Assembly (NCBI RefSeq): GCF_021172045.1
Contig: NZ_CP087164.1
Location: forward strand, 5,146,001 to 5,210,000
Source: Capillimicrobium parvum
Lineage (GTDB): Bacteria > Actinomycetota > Thermoleophilia > Solirubrobacterales > Solirubrobacteraceae
Length of the DNA: 64,000 nucleotides
Direction of reading: 5' to 3'
Positions 16,623 to 25,404 of the stretch are shown in pieces. A program made the translations under genes and the position numbers. Under the pieces are notes generated by a model. That model worked only from the letters and a program-made list of their open reading frames with translations, was not told where the DNA came from and did not search any database. Every line of letters begins with the position of its first letter. Within the stretch, counting starts at the first letter, position 1.

Positions 16623-18808
16623 TCCGCTGGCGCCCGCACGACCCCGGCCTGTTCGCACTGCGTGCCGCGGTCCGCGCGTCGCTGGTCACGACGTTCGCGT
16701 TCTTCCTCGGCGAGGTCGTGCTCGACAACGCCAACATCGCGCTGTTCGCCGCGTTCGGCGTGCTGGCGCTGCTGGTCTTCGCGGACTTCGGCGGCCCGCC
16801 CGCCGCCCGCATCGCGGCCTTCGGCGGACTCGCCCTGACCGGGGCGGTGCTCATCACGCTCGGCACGCTCGTCTCCGATCATCTGTGGCTGGGCGCGATC
16901 ACGATGGCGGTCGTCGGATTCGTCGTCCTGTTCGCGGGCGTGATCAACGGCTACCTGGCGGCCGGGTCGATGTCGGCGCTGCTGACGTTCATCCTGCCCT
17001 GCATGGTCCCGGCGGGCAGCGACGCCATCCCGGACCGCCTTGCCGGGTGGGGCATCGCGTGCGGGCTCGCCATCCCGGCGGCGCTGCTGCTGTGGCCGGC
17101 GCGCCCGCGCGACGAGCTGCGGGCGGCCGTCGCGACGGCGTGCCGCGCGCTCGCCGACCTCGTCGCCCAGCCGGGTCCCGAGCGGATGCGCGTCGCGGGC
17201 GAGACCTGCCACGTCATGCACGAGCGGTTCACGGCGACGCCGTACCGGCCCACCGGGCCGACCGGCTCGGCCGGCGCGCTGGCGGCGATGATCGACGACC
17301 TCGACTGGCTCGCCGGCCGCGCGTCGCGGCCCTCGACCGCGGAGCCGCTGCTCGAGCCGATGCCCAGCGAGCAGCGCCTGCGCCGGACGACGGCCGCCGT
17401 CCTGCGCGCGAGCGCCGACGAGCTCGAGGGGATCCCCGCGCCGGAGCCCGACGAGGCGGGCCTGCGCCACGACCGCACCGCCGTGATGCGCGAGCTGCTC
17501 GAGCGGGTGCGACGCCCCGAGAACCGCGACGACGACGACCGGCTCTGGTTCGCGATGAGCAGCGCCTGGGACGTGCGCGTGTACTCCTACGCGGCCGTGC
17601 GGGCCGCGACGCTCGCCCGGGTCGCGAGCCCGGGGCCGGCGCCCGGCACAGGGCCGCGCTGGTCGCGCTTCGCCCGCCGCCAGTCCGTGGCGACCGCGGC
17701 GACCACGCGCCTGGCCGCGGCGCACGCGACGGTGCGGTCGGTGTGGTTTCGCAACAGCGTGCGCGGCGCGGCCGGCCTGGCGATCGCCGTGTTCATCGCC
17801 CAGGCCGCGACGCTGCAGCACGCGTTCTGGGTGGTGCTGGGCACGCTGTCGGTCCTGCGCTCAAGCGCGCTGAACACGAGCTCGACGATCATGCAGGCCT
17901 TCGCCGGCTCGTTCATCGGGATCGTGATCGGCGGGGCGCTCCTCGCGGCGATCGGCGACGACGAAGCGCTGCTGTGGGCCGTGCTGCCGATCGCGGTCGT
18001 CATCGCCGCCTACGCGCCGCGCGCGATCTCGTTCGCCGCCGGTCAGGCGTCGTTCACCGTGGCGGTGCTCGTGTTGTTCAACCTGATCGAGCTGTCCGGC
18101 TGGGAGGTCGGGCTCGTGCGGATCGAGGACGTGTCGATCGGGTTCGGGATCAGCCTCGTGGTCGGGGTGCTGTTCTGGCCGCGCGGCGCCGCCGCGCTGC
18201 TGCGGCGCACGCTCGGCGCCGCGTTCGTTCAGGCCGCCGACTACTCGGTCGCGGCGTTCGCGCGGCTCTTCGACGACGGCCCGTCGGCGCCCGTCGAGGC
18301 GCTCGGCGACGCGGCGGTGACCGCCGACCACCGGCTCGACGCCGCCTTCCGCCAGCGGCTCGCCGAGCGGTCCGGGCCCGACCTGCCCATCCAGGCGATC
18401 AGCCAGCTCGTGGCGATCGCCGTGCGCATCCGCCACACCGCCGACGCGCTGCAGTTCCTCTCCGACCACATCGAGGGCGCACCGCGGCCGCCGGGGCCGG
18501 CCGCCGCGCTGACCCGCAAGGCACAGGCCGAGGGCGAGTGGTACCGCGCCTTCGGCACGGCGTTCGCCGAGGGACGGGCGCTGCCGGCGCGGCGCGACGG
18601 CAGCGACGACCCGGCGTCGCGGGCGGCGACGCTCGCCGCAATGCGCGCCGCGATCGAGGACGACGACCCGCGCGCCGCGGTGGCCGCGGTGACGACGGTG
18701 TGGGGCTCGCTGCACCTCGACCGCCTGCGCATCCACGAGCCGATCGTCCTCGACGCGGTTGCCGCGCTCGAGCGGCCGGGCGACCAGGCGAGCGCGCGCG
18801 GCCGGTAG
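16619..18808 (+). CDS. FUSC-family membrane protein (aromatic acid exporter-like)
   Basis: A 729-residue inner-membrane protein with two hydrophobic blocks: about six helices at the N-terminus (SLVTTFAFFLGEVVLDNANI to LLLWPARP) and a second block after residue 380 (VRGAAGLAIAVFIAQAATLQ to VGVLFWPRG), each followed by a soluble region. This is the FUSC/YccS/AaeB layout; relatives export aromatic carboxylates. ATG 16619 overlaps the hemW stop by four bases, so the genes are co-translated. The stop codon lies in the first copy of a 47-bp tandem repeat. No membrane-fusion partner gene is adjacent. Confidence 0.85.
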   Translation: MIRWRPHDPGLFALRAAVRASLVTTFAFFLGEVVLDNANIALFAAFGVLALLVFADFGGPPAARIAAFGGLALTGAVLITLGTLVSDHLWLGAITMAVVGFVVLFAGVINGYLAAGSMSALLTFILPCMVPAGSDAIPDRLAGWGIACGLAIPAALLLWPARPRDELRAAVATACRALADLVAQPGPERMRVAGETCHVMHERFTATPYRPTGPTGSAGALAAMIDDLDWLAGRASRPSTAEPLLEPMPSEQRLRRTTAAVLRASADELEGIPAPEPDEAGLRHDRTAVMRELLERVRRPENRDDDDRLWFAMSSAWDVRVYSYAAVRAATLARVASPGPAPGTGPRWSRFARRQSVATAATTRLAAAHATVRSVWFRNSVRGAAGLAIAVFIAQAATLQHAFWVVLGTLSVLRSSALNTSSTIMQAFAGSFIGIVIGGALLAAIGDDEALLWAVLPIAVVIAAYAPRAISFAAGQASFTVAVLVLFNLIELSGWEVGLVRIEDVSIGFGISLVVGVLFWPRGAAALLRRTLGAAFVQAADYSVAAFARLFDDGPSAPVEALGDAAVTADHRLDAAFRQRLAERSGPDLPIQAISQLVAIAVRIRHTADALQFLSDHIEGAPRPPGPAAALTRKAQAEGEWYRAFGTAFAEGRALPARRDGSDDPASRAATLAAMRAAIEDDDPRAAVAAVTTVWGSLHLDRLRIHEPIVLDAVAALERPGDQASARGR

Positions 18809-18940
18809 CCCGGGCCGCACCGCTGGACGCGAAAACGCCCGGCGCGGCCGGTAGCCCCGGCCGCACCGCCTGGACGCGAAAACGCCCGGCGCGGCCGGTA
18901 GCCCCGGCCGCACCGCCTGGACGCGAAAACGCCCGGCACG
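18796..18940. repeat. 46/47-bp tandem repeat, three copies, containing the FUSC gene 3' end
   Basis: GCGCGGCCGGTAGCC starts at 18796, 18842 and 18889. Copy 1 contains the FUSC stop codon (TAG 18806-18808); all three end in GCGAAAACGCCCGGC, which in the last copy is the left arm of the terminator hairpin. The duplication has thus multiplied one arm of the terminator. No spacers, so not CRISPR. Confidence 0.92.
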
Positions 18941-18953
18941 AAACCGGGCGTTT
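18927..18953. terminator. Bidirectional hairpin terminator
   Basis: AAACGCCCGG (18927-18936) and CCGGGCGTTT (18944-18953) form a perfect 10-bp stem with a 7-base loop. Flanking A and T runs on either side let it work for the FUSC gene on the plus strand and for the zinc-ribbon gene on the minus strand. Confidence 0.85.
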
Positions 18954-18977
18954 GGCGTCTCACCTCTGTCGGGAGGC

Positions 18978-19079
18978 TCAGCGCGGATGAAGCGCGCCGC
19001 CACAAAATGGGCAGGCGCAGCGATTCTCCACGCGCTCAGCGCTCCAGAGGCGAAGGCAACGGCGGCAGATGTACCGCAT
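18978..19079 (-). CDS. 33-residue zinc-ribbon microprotein
   Basis: A very short gene with a strong ribosome site (GGGAGG, read on the minus strand, about 7 bases before ATG 19079). The product has two CxxC knuckles: CRRC (residues 5-8) and CPFC (24-27), the spacing of a rubredoxin-like or zinc-ribbon fold, plus an extra Cys at 22 and the final GGALHPR. Most of the protein is the ribbon itself, so it probably acts by binding a partner protein or nucleic acid. It ends just before the bidirectional terminator. The frame extends upstream to 19175, but without a ribosome site. Confidence 0.75.
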   Translation of the reverse strand: MRYICRRCLRLWSAERVENRCACPFCGGALHPR

Positions 19080-19303
19080 TCGGTGCCTCCCTTCTCTGTA
19101 TGTCACCCGCGCTCTGGCGGGCGTCAGGGCCGGGCGTCCTCGCGTCGTCGGCGAGCGGCCCGTCCGGCCGTGCACGCCACATTCTAGTGGATGGAGACGC
19201 TGGATTCGAGCGAGATCGCAGACGCGGGGCCGGGCGGCATGCCGGTCCTGTCGCGTTCACGGCGCCCCACGCCGGAATCGCGCCATGCGGCAGACTGCGC
19301 GCC

Positions 19304-20071
19304 ATGGTCATCTGCATCACGGGAGCGTCGAGCGGGATCGGTGAGGCGACGGCCCGGCGCCTCGTCCGCGAGCCGGGCGCCAAGCTCGTGCTCGTCGCCC
19401 GGCGGGGGGAGCGCCTGCGCGACCTCGCGGCGGAGCTCGGCGACGCCACCTGGGTCGCTGCCGACCTGGTCGACGACGACGCGCCCGCGCGCGTGCGCGC
19501 CCACATCGAGGCCGAGCACGGCGGCCGCCTCGACGTGCTGGTCAACAACGCCGGCGGCTCGTTCCCGACGACGTTCGCCGACGGCGGCTACGAGAACGTG
19601 CGCCGCACGATGACCATCAACTTCGACGCGCAGGTGCGCCTGACCGAGGCGCTGCTGCCGCTGCTGCGCGCGAGCGCCCCGAGCTCGATCGTGAACATGG
19701 CCTCGACCGCCGGCAAGGTCGCGCGGGGGACGACGGGCGCCTACTCGGCCTCGAAGGCGGCGCTGGCGGCCTGGAGCGATGCGCTGTGGGTCGAGGAGCG
19801 CGAACACGGCGTGCACGTCGGCGTCGTGCTGCCGGGATGGATCCGCACGGAGGGCTTTCCGCAGCGCGAGCTGCCGCAGTGGCTGGTCTCCGACCCTCAC
19901 GTCGGGGCCGAGGCGATCGCCGACTGCGCGCTGAACCGCGCGCCCGAGCGCTACGTCCCGCGGTACTACTGGATCGCCGCGTGGGGCCGCGTCTGCCTGC
20001 CCGGCATGGTGCGCCGGATCCTCGGCGGCGCGGGCGGGCGCAAGATGCGCACCACGACGCTGTCGCGATGA
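19304..20071 (+). CDS. Short-chain dehydrogenase/reductase
   Basis: A 255-residue classical SDR. The NAD(P)-binding motif is TGASSGIG (residues 6-13), the structural motif NNAG (81-84), and the catalytic residues S134, Y147 and K151 (YSASK). An Arg pair after strand 2 (VARRGERL) favours NADPH. Substrate cannot be told. ATG 19304 begins the first strand directly. The stop overlaps the start of the AlkZ-like gene (ATGA at 20068-20071), so the two are translated together. Confidence 0.9.
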   Translation: MVICITGASSGIGEATARRLVREPGAKLVLVARRGERLRDLAAELGDATWVAADLVDDDAPARVRAHIEAEHGGRLDVLVNNAGGSFPTTFADGGYENVRRTMTINFDAQVRLTEALLPLLRASAPSSIVNMASTAGKVARGTTGAYSASKAALAAWSDALWVEEREHGVHVGVVLPGWIRTEGFPQRELPQWLVSDPHVGAEAIADCALNRAPERYVPRYYWIAAWGRVCLPGMVRRILGGAGGRKMRTTTLSR

Positions 20072-21126
20072 TCGCGCTGCGGCGGCCGCGCGCCGCCGCC
20101 CAGCTGCTGCACCGGCCCCACGCGCTCGCCCCCGAGGGGCTCGTCCGGCGCCTGCTCGCCGTCCAGGCCCAGGACCTCGCCGGCGCGTACCTGGCCCTGC
20201 GCGCCCGCACGCCCGGCCTCACCGCCGCCGCCGTCGGCGCCGCGCTGACCGAGGACCGCTCGCTCGTCGTCACGTGGCTGTGCCGCGGCACGCTGCATCT
20301 CGTCGCGCCCGGCGACCTGCCCTGGCTGCTGGCCCTCACCGCGCCGGGCCGCCTGACCGCGAGCCGGCGCCGGCTCGGCCAGGAGGGCGTGACCCCGGAC
20401 GAGGCCGAGCGCGGGGTGGCGATCGTCGAGCGCGCGCTCGCCGCCGACGGCCCCCTGACGCGCGCGCAGCTCGCCGAGCGCCTCGACGCGCAGGGCGTGC
20501 GCACGGCCGGCCAGGCGCTGATCCACCTGCTGGGCCTCGCCGGCCTGCACGGCCTCGTCGTGCGCGGTCCGGTCGTGGCCGGCGGCGGCCAGGCGTTCGT
20601 CCTGGCGCGCGACTGGATCGGCGAGCCCCCGGGCGGCGCGCCCGACCGCGACGCCGCGCTCGCCGAGCTCGCCCGCCGCTACCTCGCCGCCCACGGGCCC
20701 GCCGGGCCGGCGGACCTCGCCACGTGGTCCGGACTGCCGTTGCGCGACGCCCGGGCGGGCCTGTCCGCCATCGCCGGCGAGCTCGTCGAGCTCGAGGACG
20801 GCCTGGTCGACCTCGCCCGCCGCGAGCCGGTCCCCGAGCGCGTCCCGCCGCGGCTGCTGCCCGCGTTCGACCCCTACCTGCTCGGCTGGCGCGACCGCAG
20901 CTTCGCCGTGCCCGCCCAGCACGCCCGGCGCGTCCATCCGGGCGGGGGCATGCTGCGCGCGGCCGCCACGCGCGACGGCGTCGCGGTCGGCACCTGGAGC
21001 GCGCGGCGCCGCGACGGTCGCCTGCAGGTCGAGTTCGATCCCTTCGCGCCGCTGGACGCGTCCACGGCGGCCGCCCTCGACGACGAGATCGCCGACGTGG
21101 CGCGCTTCGAGGGCCTCAGTCGCTGA
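20068..21126 (+). CDS. HTH_42 winged-helix protein, AlkZ-like DNA glycosylase family
   Basis: A 352-residue protein of the HTH_42 family that includes AlkZ and YcaQ, glycosylases that unhook DNA interstrand crosslinks and excise bulky alkylpurines. The catalytic QxQ motif is present as AVQAQD (Q33, Q35), and the family order of three winged helices and a beta barrel fits the length. LLPAFDPYLLGWRDR near the C-terminus is the usual family signature. Translationally coupled to the SDR gene. The last 12 codons are within a 77-bp tandem duplication shared with the end of pepT. Confidence 0.82.
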   Translation: MIALRRPRAAAQLLHRPHALAPEGLVRRLLAVQAQDLAGAYLALRARTPGLTAAAVGAALTEDRSLVVTWLCRGTLHLVAPGDLPWLLALTAPGRLTASRRRLGQEGVTPDEAERGVAIVERALAADGPLTRAQLAERLDAQGVRTAGQALIHLLGLAGLHGLVVRGPVVAGGGQAFVLARDWIGEPPGGAPDRDAALAELARRYLAAHGPAGPADLATWSGLPLRDARAGLSAIAGELVELEDGLVDLARREPVPERVPPRLLPAFDPYLLGWRDRSFAVPAQHARRVHPGGGMLRAAATRDGVAVGTWSARRRDGRLQVEFDPFAPLDASTAAALDDEIADVARFEGLSR

Positions 21127-21241
21127 CCGCCGCCCACTCGCCGGCCAGGCGCACGATCGTCGCGGCCGCCGACGTCGCGCGCTTCGAGGGCCTCAGTCGC
21201 TGACCGCCGCCCACTCGCCGGCCAGGCGCACGATCGTCGCC
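21091..21241. repeat. 77/74-bp tandem duplication between convergent genes
   Basis: Copy 1 (21091-21167) contains the last codons and stop of the AlkZ-like gene (VARFEGLSR). Copy 2 (21168-21241) repeats it almost exactly and contains the stop of pepT on the opposite strand (21193-21195). A decayed relic of each gene end therefore sits beside the real one. Confidence 0.92.
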
Positions 21242-22461
21242 GCCGACGCCGCCATCTCCTGCAGCGACGCCCACTCGCGCACCGAGTGGTACTCGTGGCC
21301 GCCGGTGAACAGGTTCGGCGTCGGCAGGCCCCGCGCGCTGAGGATCGAGCCGTCGGTGCCGCCGCGGATGGGCTGGTTGACCGGCTCGAGCCCCTCCGCC
21401 CGCATCGCCCGGATCGCCGCGTCGACGATCTCCGGGTGCGGCTCGATGAAACGGCGCATGTTCGGGTACTGCGGCCTGACCTCGACGGTGACCTTGGCCC
21501 GCGGCTCGGCGCCGGCGACCTCCTCGGCGACGCGCCGCAGGAGCGCCGCGTGCCCCTCGAGCTTCTCGTCGTCGAAGTCGCGCAGGATCGCGTGGATCTC
21601 GGCGCGTGCCGCCGTGGCCTGCACCTCGAAGACGTGGATGAAGCCGTCTCGGCCCGACGTCCGCTCGGGCGTGAGCTCGGCCGGCAGGCGGTCGAGGATC
21701 TGCCCCGCCAGCCGGGTCGCGTTGACGAGCTTGCCGGTGGCGAACCCGGGATGGACGTCGTGGCCGTCGATCCGGACGACCGCGCCCGCCGCCATGAAGG
21801 TCTCGTCCGAGAGCTCGCCGAGCGTGGAGCCGTCGATCGTGTAGGCGGCGCGCGCGCCGAAACGCTCGATGTCGAACAGCGACGCGCCTTCGCCGATCTC
21901 CTCGTCGGGCGTGAAGCCGATGCGCAGCGTGGGGCGTGGCAGCTCCGGGTGCGCCGCGAGATGCGCCACCGCGGTCATGATCTCCGCCACCCCGGCCTTG
22001 TCGTCGGCGCCCAGGAGGGTGTCGCCGCTCGACGTGACGAGGTCGTGGCCGACCGCGTCGCGCAGCTCGGGCATCGCCTCGGGGTCGAGGACCGTCCCGC
22101 CGCGCGGCAGAACCACCACGCCGCCGTCATAGCCGCGGTGCACGATCGGCTCGACCCCGTCGCCCGGCGCGTCAGGGCTCGTGTCGACGTGCGCGATGAG
22201 GCCGACGACCGCCGGGCCCGCGCCCTCGCCGGCCGGCAGCGTCGCCATCACGTAGCCGTTGGCGTCGAGGTCGGCGTCCTCGAGGCCGAGCGCAAGCAGC
22301 TCGTCGACGAGCATGCGCGACAGGTCGAGCTGTCCGGGCGTGCTGGGGCTGTGGGTGCGGTCGCGAGCCGACTGGGTGCTCACGCGCACGTACCGCTCGA
22401 AGCGCTCGAGCAGGCCCGGCGCAAGCTCCTCGGCCAGCGCTGACGTATACGCGGCGGTCAC
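21193..22461 (-). CDS. pepT: Peptidase T (tripeptide aminopeptidase)
   Basis: A 422-residue M20B zinc peptidase that removes the N-terminal residue of tripeptides in the cytoplasm. Metal and catalytic residues are in place: H91 and D93 (AHVDTSPD), bridging D153 (GADDKAG), general base E187 and ligand E188 (TPDEEIGEG), D210 (YTIDGS), and the C-terminal ligand in GGHEYHS. GTG 22461 overlaps the upstream aldo/keto reductase stop by four bases (GTGA), so it is the second gene of an operon. Its 3' end lies in the 74-bp duplication. Confidence 0.94.
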   Translation of the reverse strand: MTAAYTSALAEELAPGLLERFERYVRVSTQSARDRTHSPSTPGQLDLSRMLVDELLALGLEDADLDANGYVMATLPAGEGAGPAVVGLIAHVDTSPDAPGDGVEPIVHRGYDGGVVVLPRGGTVLDPEAMPELRDAVGHDLVTSSGDTLLGADDKAGVAEIMTAVAHLAAHPELPRPTLRIGFTPDEEIGEGASLFDIERFGARAAYTIDGSTLGELSDETFMAAGAVVRIDGHDVHPGFATGKLVNATRLAGQILDRLPAELTPERTSGRDGFIHVFEVQATAARAEIHAILRDFDDEKLEGHAALLRRVAEEVAGAEPRAKVTVEVRPQYPNMRRFIEPHPEIVDAAIRAMRAEGLEPVNQPIRGGTDGSILSARGLPTPNLFTGGHEYHSVREWASLQEMAASAATIVRLAGEWAAVSD

Positions 22462-23402
22462 GATGCGGCCGCGCCGGCCGGCTCGCTGGCCGCGGTCAGC
22501 CGCTCGACCTCGCCGGCCGCGAGCTCGAGGCCGGCCAGGGGCAGCAGGTCGGCGAGCTGCTCGGTCGTGCGCGCGCTGGCGATCGGCGCCGTGACCGTCG
22601 GCTGGGCGAGCAGCCAGGCCAGCGCCACCGCGGCCACGGTCGTGTCGTGGGCCGCCGCCACCTCGTCGAGCGCCCCGAGCACCGCGATGCCGCGCTCGTC
22701 GAGGTACTTCGCCGCGCCCTGGGCCCGCGGGCTCGAGCCCTCCGGGGCGCCCGGCCGGTACTTGCCCGTGAGGAAGCCCATCGCCAGCGACCAGTACGGC
22801 AGGCAGCCGAGGCCCTCGCGGGCGACGACGTCGCGCAGCTCACGCTCGTAGCCACGTTCGACCAGGCTGTACTCGGGCTGCAGCGCGACGAAGCGGGCGA
22901 ACCCCTCGCGGTCGCTGACCGCCAGCGCCTCGGCCAGCCGCGGCGCCGAGAAGTTCGACGCGGCGACGTGGCGGACCTTGCCCTCGCGCACGAGCGCGTC
23001 GAACGTGCCGAGCGTCTCCTCGAGCGGCGTGTTGGGGTCGTCGTAGTGGATGTAGTAGACGTCGATGTGGTCGCTGCGCAGACGCTCGAGCGACGCCTCG
23101 GCCTTGGCCCGCACGTTCGCGGCGGTCAGCGGCTGGTCCTTGCCCGCCTTCGTCGCCACCACGATCCGCTCGCGGTTGCCGCGCGCGGCCATCCACTCGC
23201 CGATGATCGCCTCCGACTCGCCCCCGGTGTTGCCGGGCACCCACGCCGAGTACGTGTCCGCCGTGTCGATGAAGTTGCCGCCCGCCGCGGCGAAGGCGTC
23301 GAGCACCGCGAAGGACTGATCGCGATCCGCGGTCCAGCCGAACACGTTGCCGCCGAGGCACAGCGGGAAGACGTCGAGATCCGAGGCGCCGAGCTTGGTC
23401 AT
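22458..23402 (-). CDS. Aldo/keto reductase
   Basis: A 314-residue TIM-barrel NADPH-dependent oxidoreductase. The catalytic tetrad is visible as D46 (NFIDTAD), Y51 (TYSAW), K85 (VVATKAG) and H119 (YYIHYDD). The opening (LGASDLDVFPLCLGGNVFGW) matches the AKR subgroup often called general stress or YhdN-like. ATG 23402 starts it; pepT follows with a four-base overlap. Substrate unknown. Confidence 0.92.
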   Translation of the reverse strand: MTKLGASDLDVFPLCLGGNVFGWTADRDQSFAVLDAFAAAGGNFIDTADTYSAWVPGNTGGESEAIIGEWMAARGNRERIVVATKAGKDQPLTAANVRAKAEASLERLRSDHIDVYYIHYDDPNTPLEETLGTFDALVREGKVRHVAASNFSAPRLAEALAVSDREGFARFVALQPEYSLVERGYERELRDVVAREGLGCLPYWSLAMGFLTGKYRPGAPEGSSPRAQGAAKYLDERGIAVLGALDEVAAAHDTTVAAVALAWLLAQPTVTAPIASARTTEQLADLLPLAGLELAAGEVERLTAASEPAGAAAS

Positions 23403-23473
23403 CGACCGACCGTAGCGCGCCGGGGTCACGGGCGGACCGGCGGCCCGCCCGGCCCCTCCCGGCGCGAGGCGCT

Positions 23474-23956
23474 CTACGACGCCGGCGACGACGGCGGCGC
23501 GCCGTTCGGGAACAGGCTCGACAGCAGGATGACGACGCGCCCGCCCGTGTTGTTCGCGGCATGGTGGACCATGCCGGGCTGCTCGACGATCCAGTCGCCC
23601 GCCCGCAGGCGCGCGGTCTGCCCGGGGCGCAGCGTGCGCAGCTTGCGGGCGCTGCCGGCGTCGCCGCGGTACACGGGCACGGCGCCGTTGCGCTCGACCG
23701 TGTAGGTCAGCGTCCCCTGCTCGATGCGGGCGATCTCGGTGCCCGGGTGGGTGTGCGCGGCGAGCTGCGCGCCGGCGGGGATGGTCACGCGGGTCAGGCC
23801 GAGCGTGCGGCCCTTGCCGCCCACCGGGTCCTTCGCGCTGGCGAGCTCGCTGCGGGTCGGCTGTCCGGCGGCGACGGCGTAGCCGCCGGCGGCGGCAGCG
23901 GGGATGGCGATCGCGACCAGGCCGATGGCGGCGATCCGGCGAGTCCGTGCGGGCAT
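23474..23956 (-). CDS. Secreted or membrane-anchored cupin
   Basis: A 160-residue protein with an N-terminal signal or anchor segment (IAAIGLVAIAIPAAAAGGYA) and a single cupin barrel. The metal site is complete: HTHPGTE gives H68, H70 and E74, and H131 comes from PGMVHHAA. Cupins of this size bind a metal and a small ligand, but no reaction can be assigned. A GGAAGGA ribosome site lies about 10 bases before ATG 23956. Divergent from two-component system 2 and preceded by a box (23996-24019 read on the minus strand) that recurs before two other secreted-protein genes. Confidence 0.82.
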   Translation of the reverse strand: MPARTRRIAAIGLVAIAIPAAAAGGYAVAAGQPTRSELASAKDPVGGKGRTLGLTRVTIPAGAQLAAHTHPGTEIARIEQGTLTYTVERNGAVPVYRGDAGSARKLRTLRPGQTARLRAGDWIVEQPGMVHHAANNTGGRVVILLSSLFPNGAPPSSPAS

Positions 23957-23995
23957 TGGATGAGGTTCCTTCCGTGGAGGTGGGGCGGCCAGCCT

Positions 23996-24019
23996 ACGCG
24001 CGATGGGACTTTGGTCGCA
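23996..24019 (-). promoter_or_regulatory. TGCGAC-AAGGTCC box 1 (before cupin gene)
   Basis: Read on the minus strand the box is TGCGACCAAAGTCC followed by CATCGCGCGT. It matches box 2 (26041-26064) at 21 of 24 positions and ends 39 bases before the cupin ATG. The middle GACC-AA-AGTC is near-palindromic. It also lies within the region upstream of the kinase gene (GTG 24064). Confidence 0.6.
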
Positions 24020-24063
24020 CCGCCCGTGCGGCGGAGGCCGCGGTCGGGGAAGATGCGGGCGCG

Positions 24064-25404
24064 GTGCGCGTCCGGGACAAACGCAGGCGAGGGCCGGCCG
24101 CGGCGGGCCCGCCGCCGAGCATCGGCTCAGCCGTCGCACGGTTCATGCTCGGCAGCATCCTGGCGATCGCCGTGGTGGTCGTCGGCGGCTTCTTCGCGCT
24201 GCGCTCGATCACGGTCGACGAGGCCAAGCGCCAGACCCGCGAGCGCGTCGAGGCCGAGGGGCATCTCGTCGAGGCCGCCGCGCTGACCGACGGGGTGCTG
24301 CGCGGCAACCGCCGGGCGCTGGCCCGGCTCGACGACGTCGTGGTCGGCCAGGTGCTCGCCGGCTCGATCGTCCGCGTGAAGGTCTGGTCCGCGGACGGGC
24401 GGATCCTCTACTCCGACGAGCCGTCGCTGATCGGGCGCCGCTTCGGCCTCGGCGCGGAGGAGCGCGCGCTGCTGCGCACGGGCGGCTCCGACGCGGAGTT
24501 GAGCGACCTGACCCGGCCGGAGAACCAGCTCGAGCGCCCGGCGGGCAAGCTGCTCGAGGCCTACACCCCGATCCGCACGCCCGACGGCACGCCGGTGCTG
24601 TTCGAGATCTACCAGCGCTTCAGCTCGGTGAGCGCGAGCGGCGAACGGCTGCTGCGCGCGCTCGCGCCGCCGCTCCTCGCCGGCCTCGCGGTCCTCCTGC
24701 TGTTCCAGGTCCCGCTCGCCTGGTCGCTGGCGCGGCGGCTGCAACGCGGCCACCGCGAGCGTGAGGAGCTGCTCGAGAGCGCGGTCGATGCGTCCGCCCA
24801 GGAGCGCCGGCGCATCGCCGCCGATCTCCACGACGGGGCGGTGCAGGACCTGGCCGGCGTGGCCTTCGGCCTCGCGCCGCTCGCCGACGAGGCCGAGCGC
24901 CGCGGCGACGCCGACCAGGCCCATGCGCTGCGCGCGGCGACCGCGCGGCTGCGACAGGGCGTGCGCGAGCTGCGGACGCTGCTCGTCGAGATCCATCCGC
25001 CGAACCTCGCGACGGCGGGGCTGGAGGCGGCGCTCGGGGACCTGCTCAGTCCGCTCGACGCCGCGGGCCTGCGCACCGAGCTGCATGTCGACGCGGGTGC
25101 GCCCGATGGCCACGACGAGCTCGTCTACCGGGTGGCGCGCGAGGCGCTGCGCAACGTGGCCAAGCACGCGCAGGCCCGCTCCGTGCGGGTGGACGTGGCG
25201 CCGGGCGCGGGCGGCGCGACGCGGCTCGTCATCGCCGACGACGGGCGAGGGTTCGCGGCGGCGGAGCGCGACGACCACGAGACCGAGGGCCACATGGGCC
25301 TCAGGCTGGTCGCCGACCTGGCCGAGCGGGCCGGCGGGCATCTGACGATCGACTCCGCGCCCGGACGGGGAACGACCATCGACCTGGAGGTGCCCGCGGC
25401 ATGA
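24064..25404 (+). CDS. Sensor histidine kinase (system 2, HisKA_3 type)
   Basis: A 446-residue membrane kinase. Two helices (about 24-46 and 201-222) frame an external domain of about 150 residues with VKVWSADGRILYSDEPSLIG, a dCache/sCache-like fold. The cytoplasmic part has the NarX-type box RIAADLHDGAVQDLAGVAF with H256, then a GHKL ATPase with REALRNVAKHAQ and DDGRGF. GTG 24064 is the only in-frame start before the first helix. Its stop overlaps the response regulator start (ATGA). The external domain suggests that it senses something outside the cell, consistent with secreted targets. Confidence 0.92.
   Translation: MRVRDKRRRGPAAAGPPPSIGSAVARFMLGSILAIAVVVVGGFFALRSITVDEAKRQTRERVEAEGHLVEAAALTDGVLRGNRRALARLDDVVVGQVLAGSIVRVKVWSADGRILYSDEPSLIGRRFGLGAEERALLRTGGSDAELSDLTRPENQLERPAGKLLEAYTPIRTPDGTPVLFEIYQRFSSVSASGERLLRALAPPLLAGLAVLLLFQVPLAWSLARRLQRGHREREELLESAVDASAQERRRIAADLHDGAVQDLAGVAFGLAPLADEAERRGDADQAHALRAATARLRQGVRELRTLLVEIHPPNLATAGLEAALGDLLSPLDAAGLRTELHVDAGAPDGHDELVYRVAREALRNVAKHAQARSVRVDVAPGAGGATRLVIADDGRGFAAAERDDHETEGHMGLRLVADLAERAGGHLTIDSAPGRGTTIDLEVPAA

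Noticed and set aside
18796-18940. Possible attachment site or phage remnant
   Set aside because: No integrase, tRNA or phage gene is near; the pattern is a simple tandem duplication of a gene end.
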